A stretch of DNA of 64,000 bases from Vibrio sp. 10N. GTDB lineage: Bacteria; Pseudomonadota; Gammaproteobacteria; Enterobacterales; Vibrionaceae. Where the stretch lies: positions 1,178,001 through 1,242,000 of the forward strand of contig NZ_BTPM01000001.1 of NCBI RefSeq assembly GCF_036245475.1, given 5' to 3'. Below the pieces are notes generated by a model that worked only from the letters and a program-made list of their open reading frames with translations, had not been told where the DNA came from and did not search any database. Shown one piece after another: positions 29,933 through 39,844 of this stretch (position 1 is its first letter; every line of letters begins with the position of its first letter). The position numbers and the translations under genes are program-made.

Positions 29933-30377
29933 GAGCGTTACCTTCAAAGGACACTGGTGGAAGAAAGGGGCGAAAGTGTACTCTTTGATGTCGATAGTTA
30001 CAAACGAAGAGATGACAAACCGTTACATAGTCGAACAGGTTGCTGTGCCAGAATAGCCGATATACGGATAGCTTGTACTTTCGCTAAATTGACACAAACT
30101 TGACGTTGCGTGAATTAGTCGGTTTTTTACTGAAAAACTGCGGAGCAAACGGTCAGTTGTGGGGGTTTCTTGGACGAAACGCTTTATTAGCGCTAATTTG
30201 CTAATGAAAATAGGTGAACAATAATTCATTCTGCTAATGGTAGGTGAATATATGTACAGAATGTCAATGTTTTGTGTCGTAAGTCGATATGAAGCCTTTT
30301 AATTCTTTGAACGCCCTAGTAAACTTTAGTGTCAAATTTTCGTGCACAGCGTCACGAACTAACTGTGAGTTTAAAAA
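29933..30377. other. Intergenic region carrying the arn promoter
   Basis: 445 bp before arnB. It contains a TTAGCGCTAA palindrome (30187-30196) and a two-copy direct repeat (30199-30248, listed separately). The arnB ribosome site (GTGAG, 13 bases before the ATG) is weak. No ORF is supported. Confidence 0.6.
30199..30248 (+). repeat. Two-copy direct repeat upstream of the arn operon
   Basis: TGCTAATG-aaaat-AGGTGAA (30199-30218) and TGCTAATG-gt-AGGTGAA (30232-30248). The first halves are 33 bp apart and the second halves 30 bp apart, about three DNA turns. The layout suits tandem binding of a dimeric response regulator; its identity is unknown. Confidence 0.6.
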
Positions 30378-31538
30378 ATGAGCCAGTCCTTTCTTCCATT
30401 GTGTCGACCTGCCGTCGACGAGCAAGACATCCAGTCTGTTGTCGATGTCCTTCGTTCAGGTTGGATTACCACCGGTCCTAAAAACGCAGAACTAGAAACC
30501 AAGATATCTCAGCACACAGGCGCACCACACAGTGTAGCGCTAAGCAGTGCCACTGCCGGTATGCATTTGGTTCTTCTTGCTATGGGTATTGGACCTGGCG
30601 ATGAAGTGATCACACCGTCATTAACATGGGTATCTACCGTTAACATGATCACCTTGGTTGGCGCGACGCCAGTTTTCGTTGACGTTGATGCTGATACGTT
30701 AATGACCGACGCCGAGAAGATCGAGCCGCTTATTACTGATAAGACTAAGCTTATCATCCCTGTACACTATGCGGGTGCTGCGCTTGATCTAGACCCTATT
30801 TATGCTTTAGGTGATAAGTACAATATCCCGGTAATTGAAGATGCGGCGCACGCACTTGGTACCGAATACAAAGGTCAGCCAATTGGTCACCGCGGCTCGT
30901 GCTTGTTTTCAACACACGCAATTAAGAATGTGACGACCGCAGAAGGTGGGATCTTTACCACTCACGATGCTGAGTTGGCTGATAAAGTACGTCGTCTTAA
31001 ATTCCACGGTCTAGGTGTGGATGCGTTTGATCGCGAAACACAAGGTCGTGCTCCTCAAGCTGAGGTGGTGGAGCCTGGCTTTAAGTACAACATGCCAGAC
31101 ATTTGTGCAGTACTTGCTCTGGGACAAATGGATCGCATTGATGAGATCACCGCTAAGCGCACCGCACTTGCGCTTTCGTACCGCGAAAAACTAGTGTCGA
31201 TCAAAGGCATCACTCCTCTTGGTTTAGCTTCTCACGATCACAAACACTGCTGGCACCTTATGATTATTAGAGTCGATCCTGCGGTTGCGGGTTTGACGCG
31301 TGATGATCTTATTGCAGCATTAAAAGAGAAAGGCATTGGTGCTGGAATTCACTTCAAAGCTTGTCATACTCAAAAATACTACCGCGAGAATTACGCTAAG
31401 CTGTTTGGGGACATCAACCCAAATCTACAAAATACCGAACGAAACAGTAATCAAATCTGCTCGTTGCCGCTCTTCCCTGATATGACTCAGGATGATGTTG
31501 AGCGTGTAGTGAGTGCCGTGTCAGAGATAATTGGATAA
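30378..31538 (+). CDS. arnB: UDP-4-amino-4-deoxy-L-arabinose aminotransferase ArnB
   Basis: 386 residues of the DegT/DnrJ/EryC1/StrS aminotransferase family. It transfers an amino group from glutamate to UDP-4-keto-arabinose. Signature blocks are [39 protein letters not shown] and the PLP lysine in [14 protein letters not shown] (about 180-193). First gene of arnBCADTEF, 3 bp before arnC. The operon modifies lipid A with aminoarabinose, lowering its negative charge and conferring cationic peptide resistance. Confidence 0.95.
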   Translation: MSQSFLPLCRPAVDEQDIQSVVDVLRSGWITTGPKNAELETKISQHTGAPHSVALSSATAGMHLVLLAMGIGPGDEVITPSLTWVSTVNMITLVGATPVFVDVDADTLMTDAEKIEPLITDKTKLIIPVHYAGAALDLDPIYALGDKYNIPVIEDAAHALGTEYKGQPIGHRGSCLFSTHAIKNVTTAEGGIFTTHDAELADKVRRLKFHGLGVDAFDRETQGRAPQAEVVEPGFKYNMPDICAVLALGQMDRIDEITAKRTALALSYREKLVSIKGITPLGLASHDHKHCWHLMIIRVDPAVAGLTRDDLIAALKEKGIGAGIHFKACHTQKYYRENYAKLFGDINPNLQNTERNSNQICSLPLFPDMTQDDVERVVSAVSEIIG

Positions 31539-31541
31539 ACC

Positions 31542-32540
31542 ATGAAACACAATGAAGCCATTAACTTCGTGTCTATCGTTATACCGGTATACAACGAAGA
31601 AAACTGTCTGCAAGAACTGATCGATCGTACAACTAAAGCCAGTGATAGTCTGGGTAAAGACTATGAGCTTATTCTGGTTGATGACGGTAGCCGTGATCGC
31701 AGTGCAGAGATCATTGAGCAAGCGTCAGCGAAAGAGGGTAGCCACGTGGTTGGCGTTATTCTTAACCGCAACTATGGTCAGCACAATGCGATCATGGCAG
31801 GTTTCGAGCAAGTTCGTGGTGATTTGATTATTACTCTTGATGCCGATCTGCAAAACCCACCAGAAGAAATTCCTAACCTTGTTGCCAAAGCAGAAGAAGG
31901 ATTTGACTCTGTAGGCACGGTGCGTATGAACCGTCAAGACAGTGCACTTCGTCGTTACCCTTCTAAACTCATCAACAAGATGGTTAAACGTTCAACAGGC
32001 GTTGAGATGAACGACTATGGCTGTATGCTACGCGCTTACCGCCGTCATGTTGTTGATGCGATGCTTGAGTGTCACGAGCGCAGTACCTTTATTCCTGTTC
32101 TGGCGAACGGTTTTTCTCGTCACACGACAGAAATCGACGTTCACCATGATGAGCGTGCAGATGGCGAGTCGAAATATAGCTTTATGAAGCTTATTAGCCT
32201 AATGTTTGACTTGATCACCAGTATGACAACCGCTCCATTGCGTTTGCTGAGCATTGTTGGTGGCGGTATCGCTGCGGCAGGTATCGCGTTTGGTATCATT
32301 TTGATGCTGATGCGCATTATGTTTGGTTCTGAGTGGGCAGGCGATGGTTTGTTTACACTATTTGCTATCCTATTTGTATTTGTGGGTGCGCAGTTTGTCG
32401 GTCTAGGTTTACTCGGTGAGTACATTGGCCGCATCTACTCGGATGTTAGAGCGCGCCCGCGTTTCTACGTGCAAGATGTGTTGGTGGGTGATGCCACCAA
32501 GCAAGCACGTGAAACTGATGAATTAAAGAATAAAGAATAA
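31542..32540 (+). CDS. arnC: Undecaprenyl-phosphate Ara4FN transferase ArnC
   Basis: 332 residues. A GT2 (GT-A) domain (about 1-220) has VVIPVYNEE-type start ([12 protein letters not shown]), [11 protein letters not shown], and the metal-binding [11 protein letters not shown]. Two C-terminal membrane helices (about 233-260 and 270-295) follow. It moves Ara4FN from UDP onto undecaprenyl phosphate at the inner membrane. Length and motifs match DPM1-type ArnC proteins. Confidence 0.95.
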   Translation: MKHNEAINFVSIVIPVYNEENCLQELIDRTTKASDSLGKDYELILVDDGSRDRSAEIIEQASAKEGSHVVGVILNRNYGQHNAIMAGFEQVRGDLIITLDADLQNPPEEIPNLVAKAEEGFDSVGTVRMNRQDSALRRYPSKLINKMVKRSTGVEMNDYGCMLRAYRRHVVDAMLECHERSTFIPVLANGFSRHTTEIDVHHDERADGESKYSFMKLISLMFDLITSMTTAPLRLLSIVGGGIAAAGIAFGIILMLMRIMFGSEWAGDGLFTLFAILFVFVGAQFVGLGLLGEYIGRIYSDVRARPRFYVQDVLVGDATKQARETDELKNKE

Positions 32541-32564
32541 GATTTATATCCAGAGGAATATTCC

Positions 32565-34547
32565 ATGAAAGTAGTCGTGTTTGCCTACCACAATATTGGT
32601 TGTACTGGCGTTCGTAGCTTGCTAGAAGCAGGTGTGGAAATCGAAGCGGTATTCACCCATGTTGATGACAGCAACGAGAATGTGTTTTTTGAGTCTGTAG
32701 CAAAACTTGCAGCGAAAAACGGTATTCCAGTTTACGCACCAGAAGACGTGAACCACCCACTATGGGTTGAAAAGATCCGTGCAATGAAACCAGACGCACT
32801 GTTCTCATTCTACTACCGCAACATGATCAGCCAAGAAGTGCTGGATATTGCGCCAAAAGGCGGCTTTAACCTACACGGTTCTCTGCTTCCAACATACCGC
32901 GGTCGTGCGCCAATCAACTGGGCACTAGTAAACGGTGAGACAGAAACAGGTGTGACGCTACACAAAATGGTTCAAAAAGCGGATGCTGGTGACATCGTAG
33001 GTCAAGAAAAGATCGCTATCACTGACGCAGACACAGCAGAAACGCTACACAAGCGTATGAACCAAGCATCAAGCGACCTGCTAAGCAAAGTACTACCGAC
33101 TATCGTTGACGGTTCTTTCAAAGCGACAGCGCAAGACGAGAGCAAAGCAACTTACTTTGGTCGCCGTACGCCTGCTGACGGTGAAATCAAATGGTCAAAC
33201 GATTCTCGCACCGTATTCAACCTAGTACGTGCTGTGACTGAACCGTTCCCTGGTGCATTCACTTTCCTAGGTGAGCGCAAGCTTATCATCTGGAGCGCAG
33301 AAGCAAGCGACAAAACTTACGATGTAACCCCAGGTACAATCGTTGCAACATCGCCACTAACAATCGCTTGTGCTCAAGGCTCATTGATTGTTAAGTCTGG
33401 TGAAGCGGAAAACGGTCTTTACCTAGGTGGTGAGCAGCTAGCGGCTGAGCTTCACCTTGTTGAAGGTATGCGTTTCGGTCCTCAAGCGAGTGCACTTATT
33501 AACGCGAAGAAGCGTCAAAAAGTCCTTATCCTTGGTGCTAACGGCTTTATCGGTACTCACCTAACTAAGCGTCTTCTAGACGATGGCGGTTACGAAGTTT
33601 ATGCAATGGACATGAACTCGAACCAAATCGAAGAGCACCTAAGCCACCCAGATTTCCACTTCGTTGAAGGTGATATCACCATCCATAACGAGTGGATCGA
33701 ATACCACGTTAAGAAGTGTGACATCATTCTTCCACTAGTGGCTATCGCAACACCAATCGAATACACGCGTAACCCACTTCGCGTATTCGAACTCGACTTT
33801 GAAGAGAACCTGAAGATCGTTCGTGCGTGTGTGAAATACAACAAGCGCATCATCTTCCCATCGACGTCTGAAGTGTACGGTATGTCGACGGATCCTGAGT
33901 TCAACGAAGATACATCACCACTGATCGTTGGTCCTATCAACCGTCAGCGTTGGATCTACTCTGTATCTAAGCAGCTACTTGACCGTGTAATCTGGGCTTA
34001 CGGTAAGAAAGATGGCCTTAAGTTCACACTATTCCGTCCGTTCAACTGGATGGGCCCACGTCTAGATAGCTTGAACTCTGCACGTATCGGCTCTAGCCGC
34101 GCGATCACTCAGCTTATCCTAAACCTAGTTGAAGGTACGCCAATCAAGCTTATCGACGGTGGTGAGCAGAAGCGTTGTTTCACTGACATCTCTGAAGCGA
34201 TTGAAGCGCTATTCCGCATCATCGAGAACAAAGAAGGTCTGTGTGACGGTCAAATCATCAACATCGGTGCACCGGAAAACGAAGCGAGCATCAAAGAGCT
34301 TGCTGAGACACTAGTTGAGAAGTTTGAGAACCACCCATTGCGTGATCAGTTCCCTCCATTTGCTGGCTACAACCTAGTAGAAAGCAAAGCGTTCTACGGT
34401 GACGGCTACCAAGACGTTCAACACCGTAAACCAAGCATCGCAAATGCGAAGAAACTGCTTGATTGGGAACCAACAGTTCACATGAACGACACAATCGAAG
34501 AGACACTAGATTTCTTCCTTAAAGGTGCAGTAGCAGAAGATAAGTAA
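32565..34547 (+). CDS. arnA: Bifunctional ArnA: UDP-Ara4N formyltransferase / UDP-glucuronate decarboxylase
   Basis: 660 residues, exactly the E. coli length. The N-terminal formyltransferase (about 1-300) has [20 protein letters not shown] with the catalytic Asn/His. The C-terminal SDR dehydrogenase (about 315-660) has [14 protein letters not shown] for NAD and SVSK as the YxxxK-type active site (YSVSK). It makes UDP-4-keto-arabinose and later N-formylates UDP-Ara4N. The last base of its stop is the first base of arnD's ATG (TAATG). Codon use is noticeably more optimal than in arnC or arnE. Confidence 0.97.
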   Translation: MKVVVFAYHNIGCTGVRSLLEAGVEIEAVFTHVDDSNENVFFESVAKLAAKNGIPVYAPEDVNHPLWVEKIRAMKPDALFSFYYRNMISQEVLDIAPKGGFNLHGSLLPTYRGRAPINWALVNGETETGVTLHKMVQKADAGDIVGQEKIAITDADTAETLHKRMNQASSDLLSKVLPTIVDGSFKATAQDESKATYFGRRTPADGEIKWSNDSRTVFNLVRAVTEPFPGAFTFLGERKLIIWSAEASDKTYDVTPGTIVATSPLTIACAQGSLIVKSGEAENGLYLGGEQLAAELHLVEGMRFGPQASALINAKKRQKVLILGANGFIGTHLTKRLLDDGGYEVYAMDMNSNQIEEHLSHPDFHFVEGDITIHNEWIEYHVKKCDIILPLVAIATPIEYTRNPLRVFELDFEENLKIVRACVKYNKRIIFPSTSEVYGMSTDPEFNEDTSPLIVGPINRQRWIYSVSKQLLDRVIWAYGKKDGLKFTLFRPFNWMGPRLDSLNSARIGSSRAITQLILNLVEGTPIKLIDGGEQKRCFTDISEAIEALFRIIENKEGLCDGQIINIGAPENEASIKELAETLVEKFENHPLRDQFPPFAGYNLVESKAFYGDGYQDVQHRKPSIANAKKLLDWEPTVHMNDTIEETLDFFLKGAVAEDK

Positions 34548-35461
34548 TGGAACAGAATGAAGTCACTAAAGTCGGTCTTCGTATCGATGTAGACACGTTT
34601 CGAGGTACAAAATTAGGTGTACCTAAGCTACTCGAGATCTTCGAGAAGCACGGAGTGAAGGCTTCATTCTTCTTTACTGTTGGACCTGATAACATGGGGC
34701 GCCATATATGGCGCCTTTTGCGTCCTGCATTTTTGAAGAAGATGCTTCGCTCAAAAGCGGCGAGCTTATACGGTTACGATATCCTGATCCGTGGCACTAT
34801 TTGGCCAGGGCCAGTGATTGGCAAAAAGCTTCGTCACATCATTGAAGCGACCGATACTGCGGGTCACGAGATTGGTCTTCATGCTTGGGATCACCACAAA
34901 TGGCAGATGAAAACTGAGACTATGTCAGCAGAGCAGTTGCGTGGTGAGATCAGGAAAGGCTATGAAATGCTGAAGGCGATTACCGGTCGTGATTTGCCTT
35001 GCAGTGCGGTAGCTGGTTGGCGCTGTACAGACCAAACCTTGGTCGAAAAAGACGCGTTTCCTTTCCAATATAACAGCGACTGTCGTGGTGATTCTATCTT
35101 CTCTCCTGGTGAGGGAATGGCACCGCAAATTCCTGTTACACTTCCTACTTATGATGAGTTAGTCGGCCAAGATGGTGTCGACAATAGCAACTACAACGAC
35201 GCTATCCTTAGGCTTATCAAGCGTGATGCTCTTAATGTCTATACTATTCATGCAGAAGTAGAAGGGATTGTTTGTGCTGACATGTTCGAAGAATTGATTG
35301 TCAGAGCTAAGCAACAGAATATAGAATTCGTGCCTATGATAGATCTGCTTCATGAAGCAGAGACGCCACTTCCTAAAGATTCGATAAAAAACATCGAGAT
35401 GGAAGGGCGAGAAGGGTGGCTAACGCACCAAGCGTCTTTTGTAGAACGCATGGGGCTATAA
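34547..35461 (+). CDS. arnD: Ara4FN deformylase ArnD
   Basis: 304 residues of the NodB-type polysaccharide deacetylase family. Metal-binding aspartates are in RIDVDTFRGT (about 12-21) and the histidine pair in GLHAWDHHKW (about 108-117). It removes the formyl group from undecaprenyl-P-Ara4FN. It overlaps the arnA stop by one base. A hairpin with a U-rich tail lies between it and arnT. Confidence 0.95.
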   Translation: MEQNEVTKVGLRIDVDTFRGTKLGVPKLLEIFEKHGVKASFFFTVGPDNMGRHIWRLLRPAFLKKMLRSKAASLYGYDILIRGTIWPGPVIGKKLRHIIEATDTAGHEIGLHAWDHHKWQMKTETMSAEQLRGEIRKGYEMLKAITGRDLPCSAVAGWRCTDQTLVEKDAFPFQYNSDCRGDSIFSPGEGMAPQIPVTLPTYDELVGQDGVDNSNYNDAILRLIKRDALNVYTIHAEVEGIVCADMFEELIVRAKQQNIEFVPMIDLLHEAETPLPKDSIKNIEMEGREGWLTHQASFVERMGL

Positions 35462-35488
35462 CTACACTCTAAATGGCTCGTCACACAT

Positions 35489-35514
35489 TAGCCCATGATT
35501 TCATGGGCTTTTAT
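35489..35514 (+). terminator. Hairpin inside the arn operon, arnD-arnT gap
   Basis: AGCCCATGA, TT, TCATGGGCTTTTATT in the 68-bp gap. It has the form of a rho-independent terminator but sits between two genes of one pathway, so partial termination or mRNA end-protection of arnBCAD is likely. Confidence 0.6.
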
Positions 35515-35529
35515 TCAATTGGATGAAGA

Positions 35530-37182
35530 ATGCAACAATCACGAATTAACTGGGCGGTATGGGTACCGCTGTTTTTTATTGCGCTTTACATATTACCGCT
35601 CGACTTGCGTCCTTTGTGGTCTCCTGATGAACTGCGTTACGGTGAGATCTCTCGAGAGATGGTCGCGTCTGGAAACTGGATTGTTCCTACCTTCAACGAC
35701 CTGCGCTATTTTGAAAAGCCGATCATGGGCTACTGGTTTAATGCCATTGCTCAAGTTGTATTTGGTGATACCAATTTCGCGGTGCGTATTGCATCTGCAT
35801 TGGCGACACTCGGTGGTGCGCTGTTCCTCGTATCGCTTGTAAGCCGTATGGCTGATCGCCGTCAAGGGTGGTTAACTGCAGGCGTGTTCTTGAGCATGTT
35901 CATGGTGGCTGCGATTGGTACCTACAGCGTACTTGATGGCATGCTGGCATTTTGGCTCACGGCTTGTTATGCCGCGTTCTATTTTGCGACAGAAGCAACG
36001 AGCACCAAGCAGCGTTGGCTGCACTATGGTCTCGCAGGTTTCTTCTGTGGTTGTGCGGTTTTGACTAAAGGTTTCCTTGCCCTAGCACTACCAGTGATTG
36101 TGGTTGTGCCTTACATGATTTTGCAAAAGCAGTTCCTAGAGATCCTTCGTTGGGGCTGGTGGGTGATGCTGGTGGCATTTCTCACCTGCCTACCTTGGTC
36201 ACTTGCGATCCATGCGGCTGAACCTGACTACTGGAACTACTTCTTCTGGGAAGAGCATATCCACCGTTTCTCGGCAGAAGATGCACAGCACGCAGCACCG
36301 ATTTGGTACTACGTCCCGTTCCTATTCTTGGGCACGCTTCCTTGGGTATTCTGGGCACCATCAGCGACTGTTCAGTTGAAAGGCGAGCTTAGCAAGCCGC
36401 TGATCCGTTACTCAATTTTGTGGGCATTGATGCCGTTTCTATTGTTTTCTTATGCAAGTGGTAAGCTGGCGACCTACATTCTGCCTTGTATGGCACCGAT
36501 TGCGATTTTGCTGACACACGGCATTCTTAAAGCGTATAGCAAAAAAGCGAAAGGCCTAAAGATCGGTTCTCTGATTAACGGTGCATTCTTCTCGATTGTG
36601 GCGATCACTCTGATGGTTATGTTCTTTATGGGCAAGCTACCATTGGATGAGACGGAATCGTACCGCCCTTGGGTTGCATTGTTTATTTTAGGTTTCTGGG
36701 CAGCGTGCGCATTTTTTGCCGCTAAAGCTAAGACGTTTGAGCACAAATTTGCAGCCTATATGCTATCTCCATTGGCGTTGTTTGCGCTGTTCTCAACCGT
36801 GGTACCAAATACGACCATTGATTCAAAAATGCCAGGTCGCTTTATGGAAGAGTTGGCACCGAAAGTCACGGATGAAATGGTGCTGATTGCTGACTATCCA
36901 GACACCATGTCTGCACTTAACTGGTACCTAAAACGTACCGATGTCTACTTAACAAAAGGCATGGGTGAGGTGGATTATGGTTTGGCTTATGATGATGCCA
37001 ATCATCGTTGGGTACCCTTTGCCGAGCTTGGTGATTTCATTAAAGAAAAACAGAAGACGGCACCAGTTCTTCTCCACTTTAGAAATCTACCTGCTTTGCC
37101 AGCCGATTTCCCAGTAGCGGATGATCACCTTGATCGCGGACGTTACCATGCTTTGATCTTCAACCAAGTTACGGCAGAGTAA
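35530..37182 (+). CDS. arnT: Lipid A aminoarabinose transferase ArnT
   Basis: 550 residues of a GT83 (GT-C fold) integral membrane enzyme with about 12-13 helices. RPLWSPDELRYGEISREM (about 27-44) carries the catalytic acidic residues and FEKPIMGYWFNA the substrate loop. It moves Ara4N from undecaprenyl phosphate to lipid A on the periplasmic face. Start ATG has GGATGAAGA upstream. Its TAA overlaps arnE's ATG by one base. Confidence 0.96.
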   Translation: MQQSRINWAVWVPLFFIALYILPLDLRPLWSPDELRYGEISREMVASGNWIVPTFNDLRYFEKPIMGYWFNAIAQVVFGDTNFAVRIASALATLGGALFLVSLVSRMADRRQGWLTAGVFLSMFMVAAIGTYSVLDGMLAFWLTACYAAFYFATEATSTKQRWLHYGLAGFFCGCAVLTKGFLALALPVIVVVPYMILQKQFLEILRWGWWVMLVAFLTCLPWSLAIHAAEPDYWNYFFWEEHIHRFSAEDAQHAAPIWYYVPFLFLGTLPWVFWAPSATVQLKGELSKPLIRYSILWALMPFLLFSYASGKLATYILPCMAPIAILLTHGILKAYSKKAKGLKIGSLINGAFFSIVAITLMVMFFMGKLPLDETESYRPWVALFILGFWAACAFFAAKAKTFEHKFAAYMLSPLALFALFSTVVPNTTIDSKMPGRFMEELAPKVTDEMVLIADYPDTMSALNWYLKRTDVYLTKGMGEVDYGLAYDDANHRWVPFAELGDFIKEKQKTAPVLLHFRNLPALPADFPVADDHLDRGRYHALIFNQVTAE

Positions 37183-37529
37183 TGACGGTACTGTTGTACA
37201 TCATTTCTGTACTGGCTAGCTCGCTGAGTCAATATTGGCAAAAGCGAGCTGCTATGTACTTCGAGGAGAACCCACAGCTCTCTATGGTGGGCAAGCTTCT
37301 GAGCTTTCCTATGATTTTAGGGATTGGGTTTCTTGGCACCAGTGCTATCACTTGGCTAGGTGTCTTGAGCCAGTGGGATGTCTCCGTGGCGTATCCACTG
37401 CTCAGTGTCAACTTCGTTATTATGCTGTTGGTGTCTAAGTTTGCTTTTGGTGAAGTGATTGTGCCAAGGCAGTGGCTTGGTGTGATGATGATTATGGTTG
37501 GTATTGGCATCATTGGAGGGGCGAACTAA
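37182..37529 (+). CDS. arnE: Flippase subunit ArnE (SMR family)
   Basis: 115 residues, four predicted helices, small-multidrug-resistance fold. LGVLSQWDVSVAYPLLSVNFV is the family signature region. With ArnF it is proposed to flip undecaprenyl-P-Ara4N to the periplasmic leaflet. ATG overlaps the arnT stop; its TAA overlaps the arnF ATG. Confidence 0.92.
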   Translation: MTVLLYIISVLASSLSQYWQKRAAMYFEENPQLSMVGKLLSFPMILGIGFLGTSAITWLGVLSQWDVSVAYPLLSVNFVIMLLVSKFAFGEVIVPRQWLGVMMIMVGIGIIGGAN

Positions 37530-37954
37530 TGGTGTTAAAAGACTTGAAAGCAGGCCTTCCTATTGCTCTTGTCAGTGTCATGTTGATCTCCATCGCGCAA
37601 CTTGCGATGAAGTGGGGCATGGGCGCGTTATCCGACCATTGGTCGACATTGCAACCTGCGTTGTTGGCTATCGATTTACTGACGATAGTGAGTGAGTTTT
37701 GGCCAGCGCTGCTCTGTGTTGTGATAGGTCTAGGCTGTTACGCTTTGTCTATGGGCTGTTGGGTCATGGCGCTTAAACATTTACCGCTTGGTGTTGCTTA
37801 TCCACTACTTAGTCTCAGTTACGTCATTGTCTATGCATTAGCGGTGACGTTACCTTGGCTTAATGAGCCGTTCAGTTGGGTTAAACTTTCGGGCATTGCT
37901 TGCATTCTCCTTGGCCTAACGCTCATTTTTACCGCAAAAAAATCCAGCTCGTAA
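37529..37954 (+). CDS. arnF: Flippase subunit ArnF (SMR family)
   Basis: 141 residues from MVLKDLKAGLPIALV; four helices with LPLGVAYPLLSLSYVIVYAL (about 84-103) as the signature. The start is set by the TAATG overlap with arnE; a longer reading from 37472 would run into arnE. Last gene of the arn operon, followed directly by a strong terminator. Confidence 0.92.
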   Translation: MVLKDLKAGLPIALVSVMLISIAQLAMKWGMGALSDHWSTLQPALLAIDLLTIVSEFWPALLCVVIGLGCYALSMGCWVMALKHLPLGVAYPLLSLSYVIVYALAVTLPWLNEPFSWVKLSGIACILLGLTLIFTAKKSSS

Positions 37955-37966
37955 GCTGGATTTTTT
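37935..37966. terminator. Terminator between arnF and the convergent syp-like locus
   Basis: AAAAATCCAGCT, CGTA, AGCTGGATTTTTTATTG. The stem begins in the last arnF codons. It works on the plus strand and also has a fair U-tract on the minus strand, where it could end the syp transcript. Confidence 0.9.
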
Positions 37967-37980
37967 ATTGGTATCCAGCT

Positions 37981-38622
37981 CTATCGACCTCTGCCATCAA
38001 CCATGATTTTCAATGTCTTAAACACGATATGAACATCTGTCATCAACCAAGATTTGTAAGATGACAAAGACAGAGCATAACTGTGGTCGAAGCCTACTTT
38101 ACTGCGTACATCCTCAATGCAAGTGTCATAACCTTGGTTGACTTGGGCAAGGCCAGTAATACCAGGAAGTACATCGTAGGTGCGTTCAACAAAGAACGGG
38201 ATGTCATTTTCTAGCTTCTGGTAAAAGTCCGGACGCTCCGGTCGTGGGCCGATAAGCGACATATCGCCACGCAGTACATTAATAAATTGAGGCAATTCAT
38301 CTAGGCGTGTTTTGCGCAGAAATCGGCCTACAGGCGTAATTCGAGGGTCGTTTTCAGTAGCCCACGTTGCGCCAGTTCGAGACTCGGCATCAATGTACAT
38401 GGTTCTAAACTTAAGCACATGAATAAAGTCCATTTTAGTTGGGCTCCATTTGCCGACGCGCAGTTGCTGATAAAAAATAGGGCCTTTTGACGTCGATTTA
38501 ATAGCAATAGCGACAGGAATAAAACAGATCCCGAGGATGAGCATGCCTACACTGGCTCCAACTAAATCGAAGATTCGTTTAGAGATGCGGATCAGTGTTT
38601 TTTCCATATTAACCTTTTTCAT
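37981..38622 (-). CDS. sypR: Initiating sugar-phosphate transferase (SypR-like)
   Basis: 213 residues of the bacterial sugar transferase family, which loads the first sugar phosphate on undecaprenyl phosphate. An N-terminal hydrophobic helix (about 15-38) precedes KFRTMYIDAESRTGATWA, FLRKTRLDELPQF and the catalytic-core motif LIGPRPERP. The ATG at 38622 is chosen for AGGAG spaced 7 bases; the frame is open further up. It overlaps the 3' end of the preceding glycosyltransferase by 14 bp. Last gene of the locus, as sypR is in V. fischeri. Confidence 0.88.
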   Translation of the reverse strand: MKKVNMEKTLIRISKRIFDLVGASVGMLILGICFIPVAIAIKSTSKGPIFYQQLRVGKWSPTKMDFIHVLKFRTMYIDAESRTGATWATENDPRITPVGRFLRKTRLDELPQFINVLRGDMSLIGPRPERPDFYQKLENDIPFFVERTYDVLPGITGLAQVNQGYDTCIEDVRSKVGFDHSYALSLSSYKSWLMTDVHIVFKTLKIMVDGRGR

Positions 38623-39814
38623 GTTCATTCTCCTGTTGTGGTAGACGCTTCCAGGCGCCATTTTCTAAGCCTATTAAATAGCGAAGACCACCAATTAAAT
38701 TTGCAGTGTGTCCAACGACCAGGTAAGTGAAAGCACGAACAAGCTTGAAGGACTGTAGTTTAGGAACAAGTACGCTAATGGTGACAGAGCCATATAATGC
38801 GACTTGCAGGAATAGAAAACTGGTAAACAGCGTACTCGTCGGTGCCAATATCGCTGACGTTATTAGACAGGTAAGCATCAAATAAGGGGTCAAGACACGA
38901 AGCGCTTTGCCGGAAAAAAAGGTCAGTGCCGTGCCTTTATGTTGCGGTGCAAACAGAGGGAGCAGTGCAATGATTTGCTGCATATTACCCGCAGAGATAC
39001 GTAGTCGACGTTTGAAATCCTGATTGGTGCTACTGCTTTCCATTTCAACCGCATTCATGTGAGGTTCGTATACTGCTCGGTAGCCGCGGCGAACGATGTT
39101 CATGGGAATGATGAAGTCATCGTTAATCGTGTTATAGGGCAGAGCTTCAAATAACTCAGCTCGAATGAAGTAGAGTGCACCGTGTGCGCCAATGGTCGAG
39201 CCGAAGGTAGATTCGCTATATTTCACTTGATTCTGATAGCGCCAGTAAAGGGATTCACCGCGCTCGTCTTGCTCCAAGAGCTGATAGGTTGAATTAACCA
39301 CACCCACATCGCTGCGCTGAAAGTGGTGCGCGGCGAGTTTGAGAGCATCGATAGAAATCAGCGCGGATACATCGGAGATACATGTTATATCGCTGGTGAT
39401 TTCTGCTAAGTGTTGATTGAGGCGAAATACTTTTCCTTGATTGTCTTTATTGTCGATGATTCTGAACAGTGTATCGCAGCAGATCGCCTCTTGAATGGTC
39501 TCTTCGGCGATGGTCAGCGTGTGGTCTGTACTACCATCGTTAATGACTACTACTTCAAGTTTGTCGCGAGGGTAATCGAGTACCGCACAATTACGGATCT
39601 TGTCGGCGATCCACTTCTCTTCATTGTAAGCAGGGATGACGATGGTTATTGATGGTAACGCAGCGCAACTGTCGGTTTGATAGAGTTTGACCTGTTTTGC
39701 CTTTGGCAGAGGGTGGCGCGATGCCCACCATTTGAGCAGCATAGGGTAAATGGCGTGATGGTAGACGATAAAGAAGGCGCAAGTCCAAAATAAGGCCATA
39801 AGTAGTGTTTGCAT
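38609..39814 (-). CDS. sypQ: Membrane glycosyltransferase, GT2 (SypQ-like)
   Basis: 401 residues. One N-terminal helix; a GT-A domain with ITIVIPAYNEEKW, VVINDGSTD, DVSALI as DXD-like element and NDDFIIPMNIVRRGY as acceptor region; then about four C-terminal helices (about 300-390), like polymerising or processive GT2 enzymes. The ATG at 39814 has AAGGA 6 bases upstream; an in-frame ATG at 39841 lies 3 bp after the previous stop. Position and family match sypQ. Confidence 0.82.
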   Translation of the reverse strand: MQTLLMALFWTCAFFIVYHHAIYPMLLKWWASRHPLPKAKQVKLYQTDSCAALPSITIVIPAYNEEKWIADKIRNCAVLDYPRDKLEVVVINDGSTDHTLTIAEETIQEAICCDTLFRIIDNKDNQGKVFRLNQHLAEITSDITCISDVSALISIDALKLAAHHFQRSDVGVVNSTYQLLEQDERGESLYWRYQNQVKYSESTFGSTIGAHGALYFIRAELFEALPYNTINDDFIIPMNIVRRGYRAVYEPHMNAVEMESSSTNQDFKRRLRISAGNMQQIIALLPLFAPQHKGTALTFFSGKALRVLTPYLMLTCLITSAILAPTSTLFTSFLFLQVALYGSVTISVLVPKLQSFKLVRAFTYLVVGHTANLIGGLRYLIGLENGAWKRLPQQENEHEKG

Positions 39815-39844
39815 ATCTATTCCTTGAGTAGCGTGAGTCATTTT

